From: Algibacter amylolyticus
GTDB taxonomy: Bacteria; Bacteroidota; Bacteroidia; Flavobacteriales; Flavobacteriaceae
Direction: 5' to 3'
Length of the DNA stretch: 64,000 bases
Assembly: GCF_014202225.1 (NCBI RefSeq)
Contig: NZ_JACHGE010000007.1
Span: 149,900 to 213,899, forward strand
Numbering within the stretch: position 1 is the first letter of the stretch; every line of letters begins with the position of its first letter. Both the position numbers and the translations under genes were made by a program. Of the stretch, positions 28,584-37,788 are shown piece by piece. Under the pieces are notes generated by a model, which was given only the letters and a program-made list of their open reading frames with translations, did not search any database and was not told where the DNA came from.

Positions 28584-29767
28584 TGAAGTTATTTATTCCA
28601 AAAATCATTCTCCTTATTTGCATTTTTTTAAGCGTTAAAGTAGCTTTTTCGCAACAAAATGTATTATCAAATCAGGCAGAAATTAGCGTATTAACAGTTG
28701 GACCAGGAACCTCACTTAACGATGCTTTTGGGCATAGTGGTTTTAGAATAAAAGATTTAAACAACAGACTAGATGTTGTTTATGGGTATGGCGAATATGA
28801 TTTTGATGCACCCAATTTTTATTTAAAATTTGCCCAAGGACAGCTTAATTACTTAATTAGTAAAACAGATTTCACTAGGTTTTATCAAATTTACAGCTAC
28901 CATAATAGAAGTGTTAAAGAGCAAGTTTTAAACTTGACCCAAGCTGAGAAACAAAAGCTGTATGACTATTTAATAAATAATTATAAAATTGAAAACAGGC
29001 GTTATTTATACGAGTTCTTCTATGATAATTGTGCCACTAAGATTAAAGATGTAACAAATATAGCCACCAATAACCGTATTACTTTTAACCCTCCAAAAGA
29101 TTTTGAAGACGCCACCTTTAGAACCTTAATTTATAGCCATGTAAACAAAAACTCTTGGGGTAGTTTTGGAATAGATTTAGCCTTGGGCTCTGTTATTGAC
29201 AGAAAAGCTAGAACCGAAGACCATATGTTTTTACCAAAAAACATTTATAAATTCTTTGAAAACGCTACCGTAGGAATCGAGAAAAAACGACTTGTTAAAC
29301 AAAGTACGGTACTATATGCACAAAAAGAAAACATACACCCAAGCACATTTTTTACAAGTCCGTTGTTTATTTTAGGACTCGTGGCTATTTTTATACTCTA
29401 TATCACGTATAAGGATGTTAAAAACAATAAACGATCTGTATGGTTAGATGTTAGCCTTTTTACACTAACAGGCTTAACAGGTGTCTTAATTTTGCTGTTA
29501 TGGTTTGCCACCGACCATACAGGAACACATCAAAATTATAACCTATTATGGGCATTTGCTTTAAATCTTCTGGTTGTAGGTCAGTTTTTTAAAGCACAAC
29601 CTAAGGATTGGTTTGTAAAGTACATTAAACTTCTTATAATTTTACTTTGCCTATTAACGTTACATTGGATAATTGGTGTTCAAGTATTTGCTATTGGCTT
29701 AATACCATTACTTATAGCTTTATTTGTTAGGTATGTTTACTTAGTAAAACATTTTACTAAACTTTAG
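28583..29767 (+). CDS. DUF4105 domain membrane protein
   Basis: A 394-residue protein. A signal-like helix (about 5-22) precedes a periplasmic DUF4105 domain (about 30-200) with the typical LTVGPGTSLNDAFGHSGFRI seen from residue 36, VYGYGEYDFDAPNFYLKF and FYDNCATKIKDV. At least four membrane helices follow from about 257 to 390. The family resembles the N-terminal domain of Lnb-type proteins and may have a cysteine-peptidase-like fold with the His and Cys seen here; that is inference. Its start overlaps the PorV/PorQ-family stop codon. Confidence 0.85.
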   Translation: MKLFIPKIILLICIFLSVKVAFSQQNVLSNQAEISVLTVGPGTSLNDAFGHSGFRIKDLNNRLDVVYGYGEYDFDAPNFYLKFAQGQLNYLISKTDFTRFYQIYSYHNRSVKEQVLNLTQAEKQKLYDYLINNYKIENRRYLYEFFYDNCATKIKDVTNIATNNRITFNPPKDFEDATFRTLIYSHVNKNSWGSFGIDLALGSVIDRKARTEDHMFLPKNIYKFFENATVGIEKKRLVKQSTVLYAQKENIHPSTFFTSPLFILGLVAIFILYITYKDVKNNKRSVWLDVSLFTLTGLTGVLILLLWFATDHTGTHQNYNLLWAFALNLLVVGQFFKAQPKDWFVKYIKLLIILLCLLTLHWIIGVQVFAIGLIPLLIALFVRYVYLVKHFTKL

Positions 29768-29794
29768 AAATAAACTTAAGGACTATAAACTGCT

Positions 29795-31186
29795 CTATTG
29801 CCCTCTAAAGAATATCATGGTGCTTAGGGTTTTAATCACAATATTCATATCTATAAAAAAACCTCTGTGCTTAATATAATACAAATCATATTGCAGTTTA
29901 AGTAGACTATCATCAATAGATGCTCCATATCTTGTTTTTACTTGTGCCCAACCTGTTAATCCAGGTTTTACAATATGTCGGGTTTCATAAAAAGGTAGCA
30001 TTTGCGCTAATTCTTTTACAAAAAACGGACGCTCTGGTCTAGGACCAATCAAACTCATTTCTCCCTTTAAAATATTTATAAATTGAGGGAATTCATCTAA
30101 TCTAGAATGTCTCATAAATTTACCAAAAGGTGTTATCCTAGAATCTCCTTTTTTCGCCCAAACAGCTCCAGATTTTTCGGCATTTTTTATCATAGTACGA
30201 AACTTAATAATTTTAAAAATTTTTCCGTTTTTACCTATTCTGTCTTGGGAATAAAAAAGGGGGCCTCTATTTCCTAGTAAATTACCTATTAAAATAATTG
30301 GCAAAACTGCAGTTCCAATTAAAATTCCAATTATAGCAATTAGTATATCGAAAAGGCGATGGAAAAATAAATACAGTTTATTTTGATTACTTCTACTAAA
30401 AGGAAAGTATTTATAAAAATCTTTACCTACAAACTGCACAGGTACACGATTCGTCATATCCTCATAAACCTGAGTATACTCATTTATAGGAAAACCTTCT
30501 TCTAATAATTTAATTAAGGTATAATATACCTCGGAAGTAATATTCTCCGAATTGTAACTAGCCACAACAATCTCAGATATTTTTTGTTGATTAATAACCT
30601 CCCTTATTTGGCTAGGTAAATACTCCTTAATACCTTTAAATCTAATAGTCTCCAAAGTATTCACTTCGCAATTTACAAATCCAATAATTTTATAATTAGG
30701 ATCGGCACCTTTAAAGGCCTCAATAATGGTTTCTATATTAGACGTTTCGCCAATAATTAAAACCTTTTTATAAAACCGAGGTGTCCCTATAAAAGTAACA
30801 TAGCATATTCGCCAAATAAACAAGGCACTAAGAATTGAGAAATAAAAGAATAATATTTGTAGTCTATTATCTGGCAATAAAGGTGTAAAAAATGGTGTTA
30901 ACAGATAAAATAAAACAGTAATGGAAGATGTTAGCACAATTCCTGATGCTATACTATCAATTTTGCTAGACTTTTGTAAATCATATATTTCAAAAATGGT
31001 TCCAAATACAGAAATATAAAGTATAAGGATTACACCCCATGCCCACTTTTCTGTAGTTAGTATGAAATAATCAAAATCAAAGGTATTCCCTACTAGATAA
31101 AGTACTGAAAGTATAGTTACGATATCAAAAACCCGCAAAAGAATTTTTCGTTCAGATATGTTAAAATGAATGCTGCTTTTAGCCAT
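29795..31186 (-). CDS. Undecaprenyl-phosphate sugar-phosphate transferase (initiating enzyme)
   Basis: A 463-residue WcaJ-type polyprenyl glycosylphosphotransferase, which starts a polysaccharide repeat by moving a sugar phosphate (often glucose- or galactose-1-phosphate) onto undecaprenyl phosphate. Four or five N-terminal helices are followed by a CoA-binding-like domain (about 140-250) and the catalytic bacterial sugar transferase domain from about 275. Motifs seen there are KFRTMIKNAEKSG, RLDEFPQFINILKGEMSLIGPRPE and PGLTGWAQV. It is the last gene of the polysaccharide locus. Which sugar it uses cannot be read from the sequence. Confidence 0.92.
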   Translation of the reverse strand: MAKSSIHFNISERKILLRVFDIVTILSVLYLVGNTFDFDYFILTTEKWAWGVILILYISVFGTIFEIYDLQKSSKIDSIASGIVLTSSITVLFYLLTPFFTPLLPDNRLQILFFYFSILSALFIWRICYVTFIGTPRFYKKVLIIGETSNIETIIEAFKGADPNYKIIGFVNCEVNTLETIRFKGIKEYLPSQIREVINQQKISEIVVASYNSENITSEVYYTLIKLLEEGFPINEYTQVYEDMTNRVPVQFVGKDFYKYFPFSRSNQNKLYLFFHRLFDILIAIIGILIGTAVLPIILIGNLLGNRGPLFYSQDRIGKNGKIFKIIKFRTMIKNAEKSGAVWAKKGDSRITPFGKFMRHSRLDEFPQFINILKGEMSLIGPRPERPFFVKELAQMLPFYETRHIVKPGLTGWAQVKTRYGASIDDSLLKLQYDLYYIKHRGFFIDMNIVIKTLSTMIFFRGQ

Positions 31187-31244
31187 TTGAGAGGGATTTG
31201 TAACGGGGTTTAAATATAAGAAGTATAATTTTATTACAACTTAA

Positions 31245-32258
31245 TTATTTTAATACTTTAAGCCATTGCTTTTCAATTCTCTTCCAATCCATTTTTTCTG
31301 CCAGCAATCTAGCATTTTGTATAAGTTGCTGTCTTTTTAACGGTTGTTCTATAAGCTCTTGAATAGCTTCTACGAATACTTTAGATGAATTGGGAGGCAC
31401 GAGTAACCCGTTGTTATGGTTGTCAATTAAATACGGCATACCTCCAACATTTGTGGATACTATGGGAAGCCCCAATGCCATAGCCTCAATGACACTTACC
31501 GGCATATTATCAAAATTAGTAGTGTTTATAAAAATGTTATAATCTTCTGAAAGTTTAATCCATTCTGGCTTAGATAATTTACCTGTAAAACGCACTTCTA
31601 CCTGCATTTTCTTAGCATAACCTTGCACTTTTCTTAAACTACCATCGCTATCCGGACCTACCATACAAAGACTAGCTATTATACCTCTCTCTTTTAAGCC
31701 GCTTAAAATATCTATTGCCAATGTGGGATTATAAATTTTAGAAAACGAACGTACCCAAAGTAAATTAACCTTACTCAACGTTCTTGGTTTAAACTTATAA
31801 TTATTAAGCTCGATAGAATTTGAAATATTTATTATATTTTTAAAACCTTCAGCTTCAAATTTAGATTTTATATATAACGATGGTGCAATATTAACATGTG
31901 CATTATGAAATATGGCTTTAGATAACTTTGGAGACTTTTTAATTCTTTCTGGGAGGTTTCCGCCATGTAAAATTGGAATAAAAGGTATCTTTAAAACTCT
32001 ACATAATTGGCTTACAAAAAAAGCATAATAAAAATTTAGTGTACTATAAGTATCAATAATAACGTAATTGGCATTTTTTCTATGCTTAAAACATACTAGT
32101 AACATATCTAATAATCTAAATACTATGTTTTTCTTGCTAGACGCTGAATAAACCTTAAACCCAATTTGCATAAATAATGGTCCCAACACATCAATAGAAG
32201 ATAGATTCGCTTTAGAATTATTATTGGCTTTATTACCAATGTATATTAAGGTTTTCAA
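31245..32258 (-). CDS. GT4 family glycosyltransferase
   Basis: A 337-residue GT-B glycosyltransferase. The C-terminal donor-binding half has the family-4 pattern NTTNFDNMPVSVIEAMALG followed by PIVSTNVGGMPYLI and NGLLVPP, which holds the E-x7-E type residues. The N-terminal half binds the acceptor and has the LHGGNLPERIK loop near 98-108. Cytoplasmic, acting on the growing lipid-linked glycan. It lies between the ligase-like gene and the initiating transferase. Confidence 0.9.
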   Translation of the reverse strand: MKTLIYIGNKANNNSKANLSSIDVLGPLFMQIGFKVYSASSKKNIVFRLLDMLLVCFKHRKNANYVIIDTYSTLNFYYAFFVSQLCRVLKIPFIPILHGGNLPERIKKSPKLSKAIFHNAHVNIAPSLYIKSKFEAEGFKNIINISNSIELNNYKFKPRTLSKVNLLWVRSFSKIYNPTLAIDILSGLKERGIIASLCMVGPDSDGSLRKVQGYAKKMQVEVRFTGKLSKPEWIKLSEDYNIFINTTNFDNMPVSVIEAMALGLPIVSTNVGGMPYLIDNHNNGLLVPPNSSKVFVEAIQELIEQPLKRQQLIQNARLLAEKMDWKRIEKQWLKVLK

Positions 32259-32265
32259 TAGTTTA

Positions 32266-33636
32266 TTAAAATTTATTTTTCTTTACTACTATCTTGTTGT
32301 GTGCTTTAGAACGAGGTATTTTGTATTGAATATCTAATAAGCATAATCCATAAATAAAGGCAGGTGCAGCAATACGCATAGCTGAATGATTTATGGTTAA
32401 AAACCAAAACAAATAACATGAATAAAAAAACACATTCGATTTATTATTAAATCTAAAAATTAAAGGTGTGAGCAATAATACTAAAAACGCAGCTACTCCA
32501 AACAAACCATGTTCTGATAAGATACGACTCATTTCGTTATGCGATGCTGCAAGGATACCTGCTTTTTGTTCTCTTAATTGTTTAATTTTACCAACACCAA
32601 CTCCTAAAATTGGATTATTATAAAACTCTTCTAATTCGAAAGAAATCAAATCGCTTCTACCGGTTGAAATATCTTGTTTTTCTCTTCCTAAAGCATCTCT
32701 ATTAGCATACCTATTATCGATTAAACCACTTGTTTGAATTGACGAAAATAACCATACAATTAAACCTAGACTTACAAAAACTATAACTAGCCTACTTATT
32801 CTAAATTTAGCTTTTACATTTACTTTTTTAAAATAGAAAAATAAAAATGCGCCAATCATAATTAAAGCTGTTAAAATACCTCCTCTACTAAAAGTTACAA
32901 TCCCCCTAAAACTCATAGCAGCTAACAATATTCCATTTATTATTTTAAGAGACAAACTTGGTGATTGCATAAAAAATCTTAAAGTAAACACAAACATACC
33001 TATCCCTAAAACTGTAGATACTTGATTAGGTCCAAACCCTCCTGAAGCAGCAAAATTGGACCCCGTTCCTCTTAAAGTTTCTCTGATATCTGGGGTATAA
33101 AAAAACAAATACACGGTCATTGCGATTAAAGGCAAAGCTAAATACAACATTATTTTATGTAAATTATTGTAGCTTATTTTTTTGTTATAACAAAAGACAG
33201 ATACGATGCCTAGGCAAATTGGTCCGCTTAAATTAAATGCAATATCAGTTCTTAAAGACGATTGCTCTGTAGCATTTAATCCTGCCACTAGAATCCCAGG
33301 AATAAGCAAGAATATGTATATTATATAAGGAATTGGCTGCCTGTTTAATTTAATAGTAAAAAGCCCTAACAAAGTAAAAAATATAACTAAATATTTTGAA
33401 GCTTCATATAGAAAGTTACCTCCTGTCATTCTAATAAAAACCTCTGCTCCGACAATATAACTACAAGCTAATAAAACATTCAAAGCTTTTTGAGATGGCT
33501 TAGAATTATATATCTTATAGGTAAAATAAAAAAAAATGCTAATTAAATAAATAACCGACAAGGAAGAAACCACATAAATTAATAACCCTATTAAAGCATG
33601 TAAACCAATAACTTTTATGTAATTATAGTTCTTCAA
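32266..33636 (-). CDS. O-antigen ligase/polymerase-like membrane protein
   Basis: A 456-residue protein with about eleven membrane helices and the large periplasmic loop of the WaaL/Wzy superfamily. Key blocks are the MSFRGIVTFSRGG segment near residues 243-255, the NPILGVGVGKIKQLREQK stretch and SHNEMSRILSEHGLFG with the conserved His. It could polymerise repeat units (Wzy) or attach finished chains to lipid A or another acceptor (WaaL). The locus has an ABC exporter and no Wzx flippase, which favours the ligase role. The sequence alone does not decide. Confidence 0.85.
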   Translation of the reverse strand: MKNYNYIKVIGLHALIGLLIYVVSSLSVIYLISIFFYFTYKIYNSKPSQKALNVLLACSYIVGAEVFIRMTGGNFLYEASKYLVIFFTLLGLFTIKLNRQPIPYIIYIFLLIPGILVAGLNATEQSSLRTDIAFNLSGPICLGIVSVFCYNKKISYNNLHKIMLYLALPLIAMTVYLFFYTPDIRETLRGTGSNFAASGGFGPNQVSTVLGIGMFVFTLRFFMQSPSLSLKIINGILLAAMSFRGIVTFSRGGILTALIMIGAFLFFYFKKVNVKAKFRISRLVIVFVSLGLIVWLFSSIQTSGLIDNRYANRDALGREKQDISTGRSDLISFELEEFYNNPILGVGVGKIKQLREQKAGILAASHNEMSRILSEHGLFGVAAFLVLLLTPLIFRFNNKSNVFFYSCYLFWFLTINHSAMRIAAPAFIYGLCLLDIQYKIPRSKAHNKIVVKKNKF

Positions 33637-33640
33637 TTTT

Positions 33641-34717
33641 TTATTTTAATAAAGATTTATAGGTATTAATAATCGTTTTAATTTGAGATTTAATTGAATA
33701 ATTTTCTTCGACATGCTGAGTAAACTGATTCTTAAAAGCATGTCTCAATTCCTTGTTTTCAATGTAAATCATTATAGCTTTCGCTAATTCACTTGATGAT
33801 GATGGTTCTATTAACAAGCCATTAACGTTATGATTTATAACTGTCTCACACTCGCCAACACGAGTGGTAATAACAGCCAAGTTAGATAGTCCGTACTCTA
33901 ATAAGGATATTGGTAACCCTTCAGATTTAGAAGATAATACTCCTATTTCACATTGAGTTAAAATATTATAAATATCTGGTTTGGCATCATAAAAATAAAT
34001 TGAAGATTCTAAGTTCAACTCCTTTATTTTGTTTTTTACTTCATTGGAATAGTCGTCATTAAAATCTTTACCAATACAATGTAACGTCCAATTTGGATAT
34101 TTATTAACCACAATAGCAAAAGCTTTAATAAGTGTAAAATGATCTTTTTGAACTCTTAAATTTGCTAAACAAACAACACGTTTACCTGCTTCCCCTTTTA
34201 AACGTGTTTCTTTTAAATTAATATTTAATGTTGCAAAATTTGGTAGGTATGATACACTTTCGACTTTTAAATTTTGTTTCGCCCAAACCTGCAAATCTTG
34301 ATTGACACTAAAAACATGAGAAAAATGTTTTGAACACCATTTTAAAACACTAGCATTTCTTTCATTTAAAAACTCACTGTTTCCATAATGATCATGCCAA
34401 ATTACTTTTACATTTCGATTTAAAAACTTAATTATAGTTGCTAAAAAAAAGGACGATGAGTGTGCATGGATAATTTGTATTTTTCTGAGTTTAACAAAAG
34501 CACTCAATTGGCGTATTGATTTTATATCTATTACATGTTTTTTATCTACAAATAAATAATTAACCGTTTTTAAGACTTCTTCTTTTAAAAGTCCCTCTTT
34601 TCTAGTAACACATAACCCGGAATATTCTATTTCTGATGCTAAAGCATTGGCTACGTTTACCGCAACCCTTTCTGAACCACCTGTTTGCAAAGAATCTATT
34701 AATTGTAAAACTCTCAT
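33641..34717 (-). CDS. GT4 family glycosyltransferase
   Basis: A 358-residue GT-B glycosyltransferase. It opens with VLQLIDSLQTGGSERVAVN, the glycine-rich acceptor loop of the family. The C-terminal half has LSSKSEGLPISLLEYG and NGLLIEPSSS, the donor-binding E-x7-E region. It follows a second GT4 gene after 3 bp and precedes the ligase-like gene after 4 bp, so it is firmly in the operon. Sugar specificity unknown. Confidence 0.92.
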   Translation of the reverse strand: MRVLQLIDSLQTGGSERVAVNVANALASEIEYSGLCVTRKEGLLKEEVLKTVNYLFVDKKHVIDIKSIRQLSAFVKLRKIQIIHAHSSSFFLATIIKFLNRNVKVIWHDHYGNSEFLNERNASVLKWCSKHFSHVFSVNQDLQVWAKQNLKVESVSYLPNFATLNINLKETRLKGEAGKRVVCLANLRVQKDHFTLIKAFAIVVNKYPNWTLHCIGKDFNDDYSNEVKNKIKELNLESSIYFYDAKPDIYNILTQCEIGVLSSKSEGLPISLLEYGLSNLAVITTRVGECETVINHNVNGLLIEPSSSSELAKAIMIYIENKELRHAFKNQFTQHVEENYSIKSQIKTIINTYKSLLK

Positions 34718-34720
34718 GTA

Positions 34721-35836
34721 TTAGCCTAGTAATTTTGCGATTTCAGTTTCAAAAACATCTAAAGTATATTTTTGAGACCAATTTGATGCTAATTTAGACA
34801 TTTCTTGCAGTTCTCCTTCCTTATTTAAAAAGGATACAATTTTATTTGCTGCCATTTCTACATTTGGCTCTATCAATAGTCCTCTTTTACCATAGTCTAG
34901 CATAAAAGGAATGCAAGAAATAGACATTGATATGGGTATGGATCCAAAAAACATAGCTTCTGCAACTGCTTTTGGCCAGCCTTCGGATTTTGATGGTAAT
35001 ATTAAAAAATGCGTTTTATGAAATGCTTCTTTTATAATTTGTTTTTCTTTATTCCCTTGTAGCTTTACAAAACCCTCTAATTTATTTTTAGAAATATACT
35101 CTTTTAATTCTCCTTTTCGCTCCCCTTCTCCATACATATCAAGACGTACATTATTTCCAGTTTTATGTAGGTTTTCTATAATTTTAATTGCTAGTAATGG
35201 GCGCTTACCACTTACCAAACCACCAACATATGCAAATTTTAAAATTTCAGTATAACTCCTTATTTCCGGCTTTACCTTTTCGCTATCAAAATAGCTTGCT
35301 GTAAAAAAGGGTTTAATATTTTTGGTTTGATTTTCCCATTGGCCGTATACCAAAACCGACATATTTTTCGTTAAAAAAGTATTGGATAATATCCACTTTT
35401 GAAACCTATAACTTGAGGGTTGTTTAGCTTTAGGATCCCAATTGCCAGCGTATTTGGCTGTTTTAATTTTCTTTGGAAAAAATATTTGCACAATACATGC
35501 CAATAGTCCAATATTACCAGGACAGCGCAAATGAATATGATCTGCTTTTTTTATTTGTTTATAAATAGAGATTAAAATTAAAGGCATTTTAAACAGCGAA
35601 CTAAGCATGTTTAAAACACTTGTAAACTGAATATGTTCAATTTTATTAAATTGAATACTATTATGCTTATACTCTAAATCAATACTGCCAATAGCATCAG
35701 AGGTTTTTGGGGCTACAATTACAACGTCGTCTACATGTTTTAACCAAATATTCATTTCACGCACATACGGAGCATAGGCAGAAATACATCTACCATTTAA
35801 TTTATGCTCAACATGAGTAATAATTAAGAATTTCAT
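34721..35836 (-). CDS. GT4 family glycosyltransferase
   Basis: A 371-residue GT-B glycosyltransferase. The donor-binding half contains FAYVGGLVSGKRPLLAIK, LPSKSEGWPKAVAEAMFFG and GKRGLLIEPN. The N-terminal half is less typical, but it has the HIRCPGN-like HLRCPGNIGLLA block of acceptor domains. It abuts the genes on both sides (0-3 bp). Specificity unknown. Confidence 0.9.
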   Translation of the reverse strand: MKFLIITHVEHKLNGRCISAYAPYVREMNIWLKHVDDVVIVAPKTSDAIGSIDLEYKHNSIQFNKIEHIQFTSVLNMLSSLFKMPLILISIYKQIKKADHIHLRCPGNIGLLACIVQIFFPKKIKTAKYAGNWDPKAKQPSSYRFQKWILSNTFLTKNMSVLVYGQWENQTKNIKPFFTASYFDSEKVKPEIRSYTEILKFAYVGGLVSGKRPLLAIKIIENLHKTGNNVRLDMYGEGERKGELKEYISKNKLEGFVKLQGNKEKQIIKEAFHKTHFLILPSKSEGWPKAVAEAMFFGSIPISMSISCIPFMLDYGKRGLLIEPNVEMAANKIVSFLNKEGELQEMSKLASNWSQKYTLDVFETEIAKLLG

Positions 35837-36787
35837 CTAATTTAAAAGCGTCGTTACAATATATTTTGCTTGGGCACTTGGTGTACAGTGTTTTGAAAAA
35901 TATTCCTTTCCTTTTTTTGCTATTTTCTTATGATAATCCGGATTATTTAAAACCTTATCAAAAACAACTTTATATTCACTATTTTTACTTATTGAATAAA
36001 TTTCTTCTTCATGTTTTAAGGTTACAGGAAGCTCAATTTTAAAAGGAAATGACAAAACAAACAAGCTTTGATTTAAATACTCTGCTAATCGCCAACTTAC
36101 TGCTCCCCAAACCGCTGCATTGTTTAATACTATTTTAGATTTCTTACTTAATTTAGAAAACGTATTGGGTGGGTATTTTACATGATTTAACTCTGCTTCA
36201 AAATTAAGATTATCTCCGTCTGATCGCGGTATAAAACCACCTTCAAAAGTTACGCGTTTATCAGCTTTACAGTATCGAATAAATTCAGCTCGAATAGTAT
36301 TTGTTTCTTTTTCATTTTTCCATATACTAGAAGAAAAAAAGATATAATTATCTTTTTCCGCTTTTAACTGATAATCTTTATAAACAGGTCTTCTTTTTAA
36401 GGTATAAATCTCTTTAATTAAAGCTTTAAATTTTAAGTGTTTTAATAGGTTAAGATTAAAAAATTTTAAATAAAATGGCACAATATTAATTGGATAATGC
36501 GGAAAAAGCGGTTTTACTTTTTCTTGCTGAAAGGATGTATTATCTAAAAGTTTATTAGTTACAAAGTAAGTGTCAGAAAGCTCATATAGTTTTTGATCAA
36601 AATAAACGGGATCATCATTATTTATAACAGCAATTTTATTGTTTAAACTAAAAATTAAAAAAGGTCTGTTATTATATTTTAAAAACCTATCGTCCATTTT
36701 GAATTTTACCTTAAACTCTTTATTAAGTCCGTGCAAGTAATAAGACGCATAAAAATTTGGAATATTTAATATCTGTATGGTTTCCAT
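35837..36787 (-). CDS. Unrecognised protein, possibly GT-B glycosyltransferase-like
   Basis: A 316-residue soluble protein that I cannot place firmly. The second half contains YIFFSSSIWKNEKE, then SKIVLNNAAVWGAVSWRLAEYLNQSLFVLSFPF (seen in parts), then NSEYKVVFDKVLNNPDYHKKIAKKG. This resembles the donor-binding half of family 1/4-type transferases, with SWRLAEYL in place of the usual glutamate motif. The N-terminal half has no known motif. It shares a base with the GT2 gene upstream and abuts a GT4 gene downstream, so a part in glycan assembly is likely by context. Confidence 0.6.
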   Translation of the reverse strand: METIQILNIPNFYASYYLHGLNKEFKVKFKMDDRFLKYNNRPFLIFSLNNKIAVINNDDPVYFDQKLYELSDTYFVTNKLLDNTSFQQEKVKPLFPHYPINIVPFYLKFFNLNLLKHLKFKALIKEIYTLKRRPVYKDYQLKAEKDNYIFFSSSIWKNEKETNTIRAEFIRYCKADKRVTFEGGFIPRSDGDNLNFEAELNHVKYPPNTFSKLSKKSKIVLNNAAVWGAVSWRLAEYLNQSLFVLSFPFKIELPVTLKHEEEIYSISKNSEYKVVFDKVLNNPDYHKKIAKKGKEYFSKHCTPSAQAKYIVTTLLN

Positions 36788-37788
36788 TAATTAATTTTTG
36801 GTTTGTTAATTATAAGAGAAAGCCAGCCAACAATTCGTCCCAAACTTTCGGTTAAAGCTTCTTTTTTTTGGTTACTTGTTATAGAATTACTTAGCCTTAT
36901 AACGGTTAACAAAAAAACAGTACAATGCCATTTCAACCTTGACTTTAGTTCTGGTTTATGGTACTTTACGCGCCACACATACCAACCATTTCTCACTACC
37001 ATTTTACCATACTTAAACTTATTTGGCCTACCACCAATATCATGATAATGGTTTAATTGTGCAGCGGTGTTGACATATAACTTACCTCTTTTAGCAATTC
37101 GTAAACTAAAATCGGTATCCTCATAAAGTCCATATCCTTCAAAATAGGTAGAAAAAGACAAATGATTAAACACCTCTTTTTTATAAGAGGAAACACCTCC
37201 CATTATTTGCTCTACCTGATAAATTTTACCAGAAGGAGGTAAAAACCCAATGGACCTGCCATGTGCAAATGTAGGCAAATACCCAGGCGGTGTATCTGGT
37301 AGTAAATTAAATTTTCGTCTTAATTTGAAACGAGAAGGCTCTGTACGCATCCACCCATCAAAATAAAATTTGTTTACACTTTTTGGCGCTTTTTCTTTTT
37401 TCCATAAAACCTCGTTTTTAATATAACCGCCAACTGCTAAAGCATCTGTTTTCGTTTTATAGGTATCAATTAGGTTTTGAAAATAATTTTTTTCTAAAAC
37501 AATATCATCATCCAAAAAGCAAACTACATCAATACCTGCACCAATCATTTTAATGCTATAATTCCTTTGTTTGGTTAACCCTCTATTATCACTATCAACC
37601 AATTTATATCTTAAATTTTTAATAGTGCTATTTTTAAAAATATTAGACGTACTATCATCTAAAGAACCATCAACAATAATAATTTCGTTTGGATATAATG
37701 TTTGCTTGCTTACCGAATTTAATAAATTCTGTAAAGCCATTGGTCTCATATATGTACATACTACTAAAGAGAAATTCATATTATCCAT
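36787..37788 (-). CDS. GT2 family glycosyltransferase
   Basis: A 333-residue GT-A glycosyltransferase. It opens FSLVVCTYMRPMALQNLL, with IIIVDGSLDDST and the DxD-type motif CFLDDDIVLEKN near 88-99. A second acidic motif is GYGLYEDTDFSLRIAKRG, characteristic of GT2 catalytic domains. The C-terminal 60 residues are basic with a hydrophobic helix, probably for membrane association. Its first codons overlap the end of the 509-residue GT2 gene by 8 bp. Confidence 0.92.
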   Translation of the reverse strand: MDNMNFSLVVCTYMRPMALQNLLNSVSKQTLYPNEIIIVDGSLDDSTSNIFKNSTIKNLRYKLVDSDNRGLTKQRNYSIKMIGAGIDVVCFLDDDIVLEKNYFQNLIDTYKTKTDALAVGGYIKNEVLWKKEKAPKSVNKFYFDGWMRTEPSRFKLRRKFNLLPDTPPGYLPTFAHGRSIGFLPPSGKIYQVEQIMGGVSSYKKEVFNHLSFSTYFEGYGLYEDTDFSLRIAKRGKLYVNTAAQLNHYHDIGGRPNKFKYGKMVVRNGWYVWRVKYHKPELKSRLKWHCTVFLLTVIRLSNSITSNQKKEALTESLGRIVGWLSLIINKPKIN

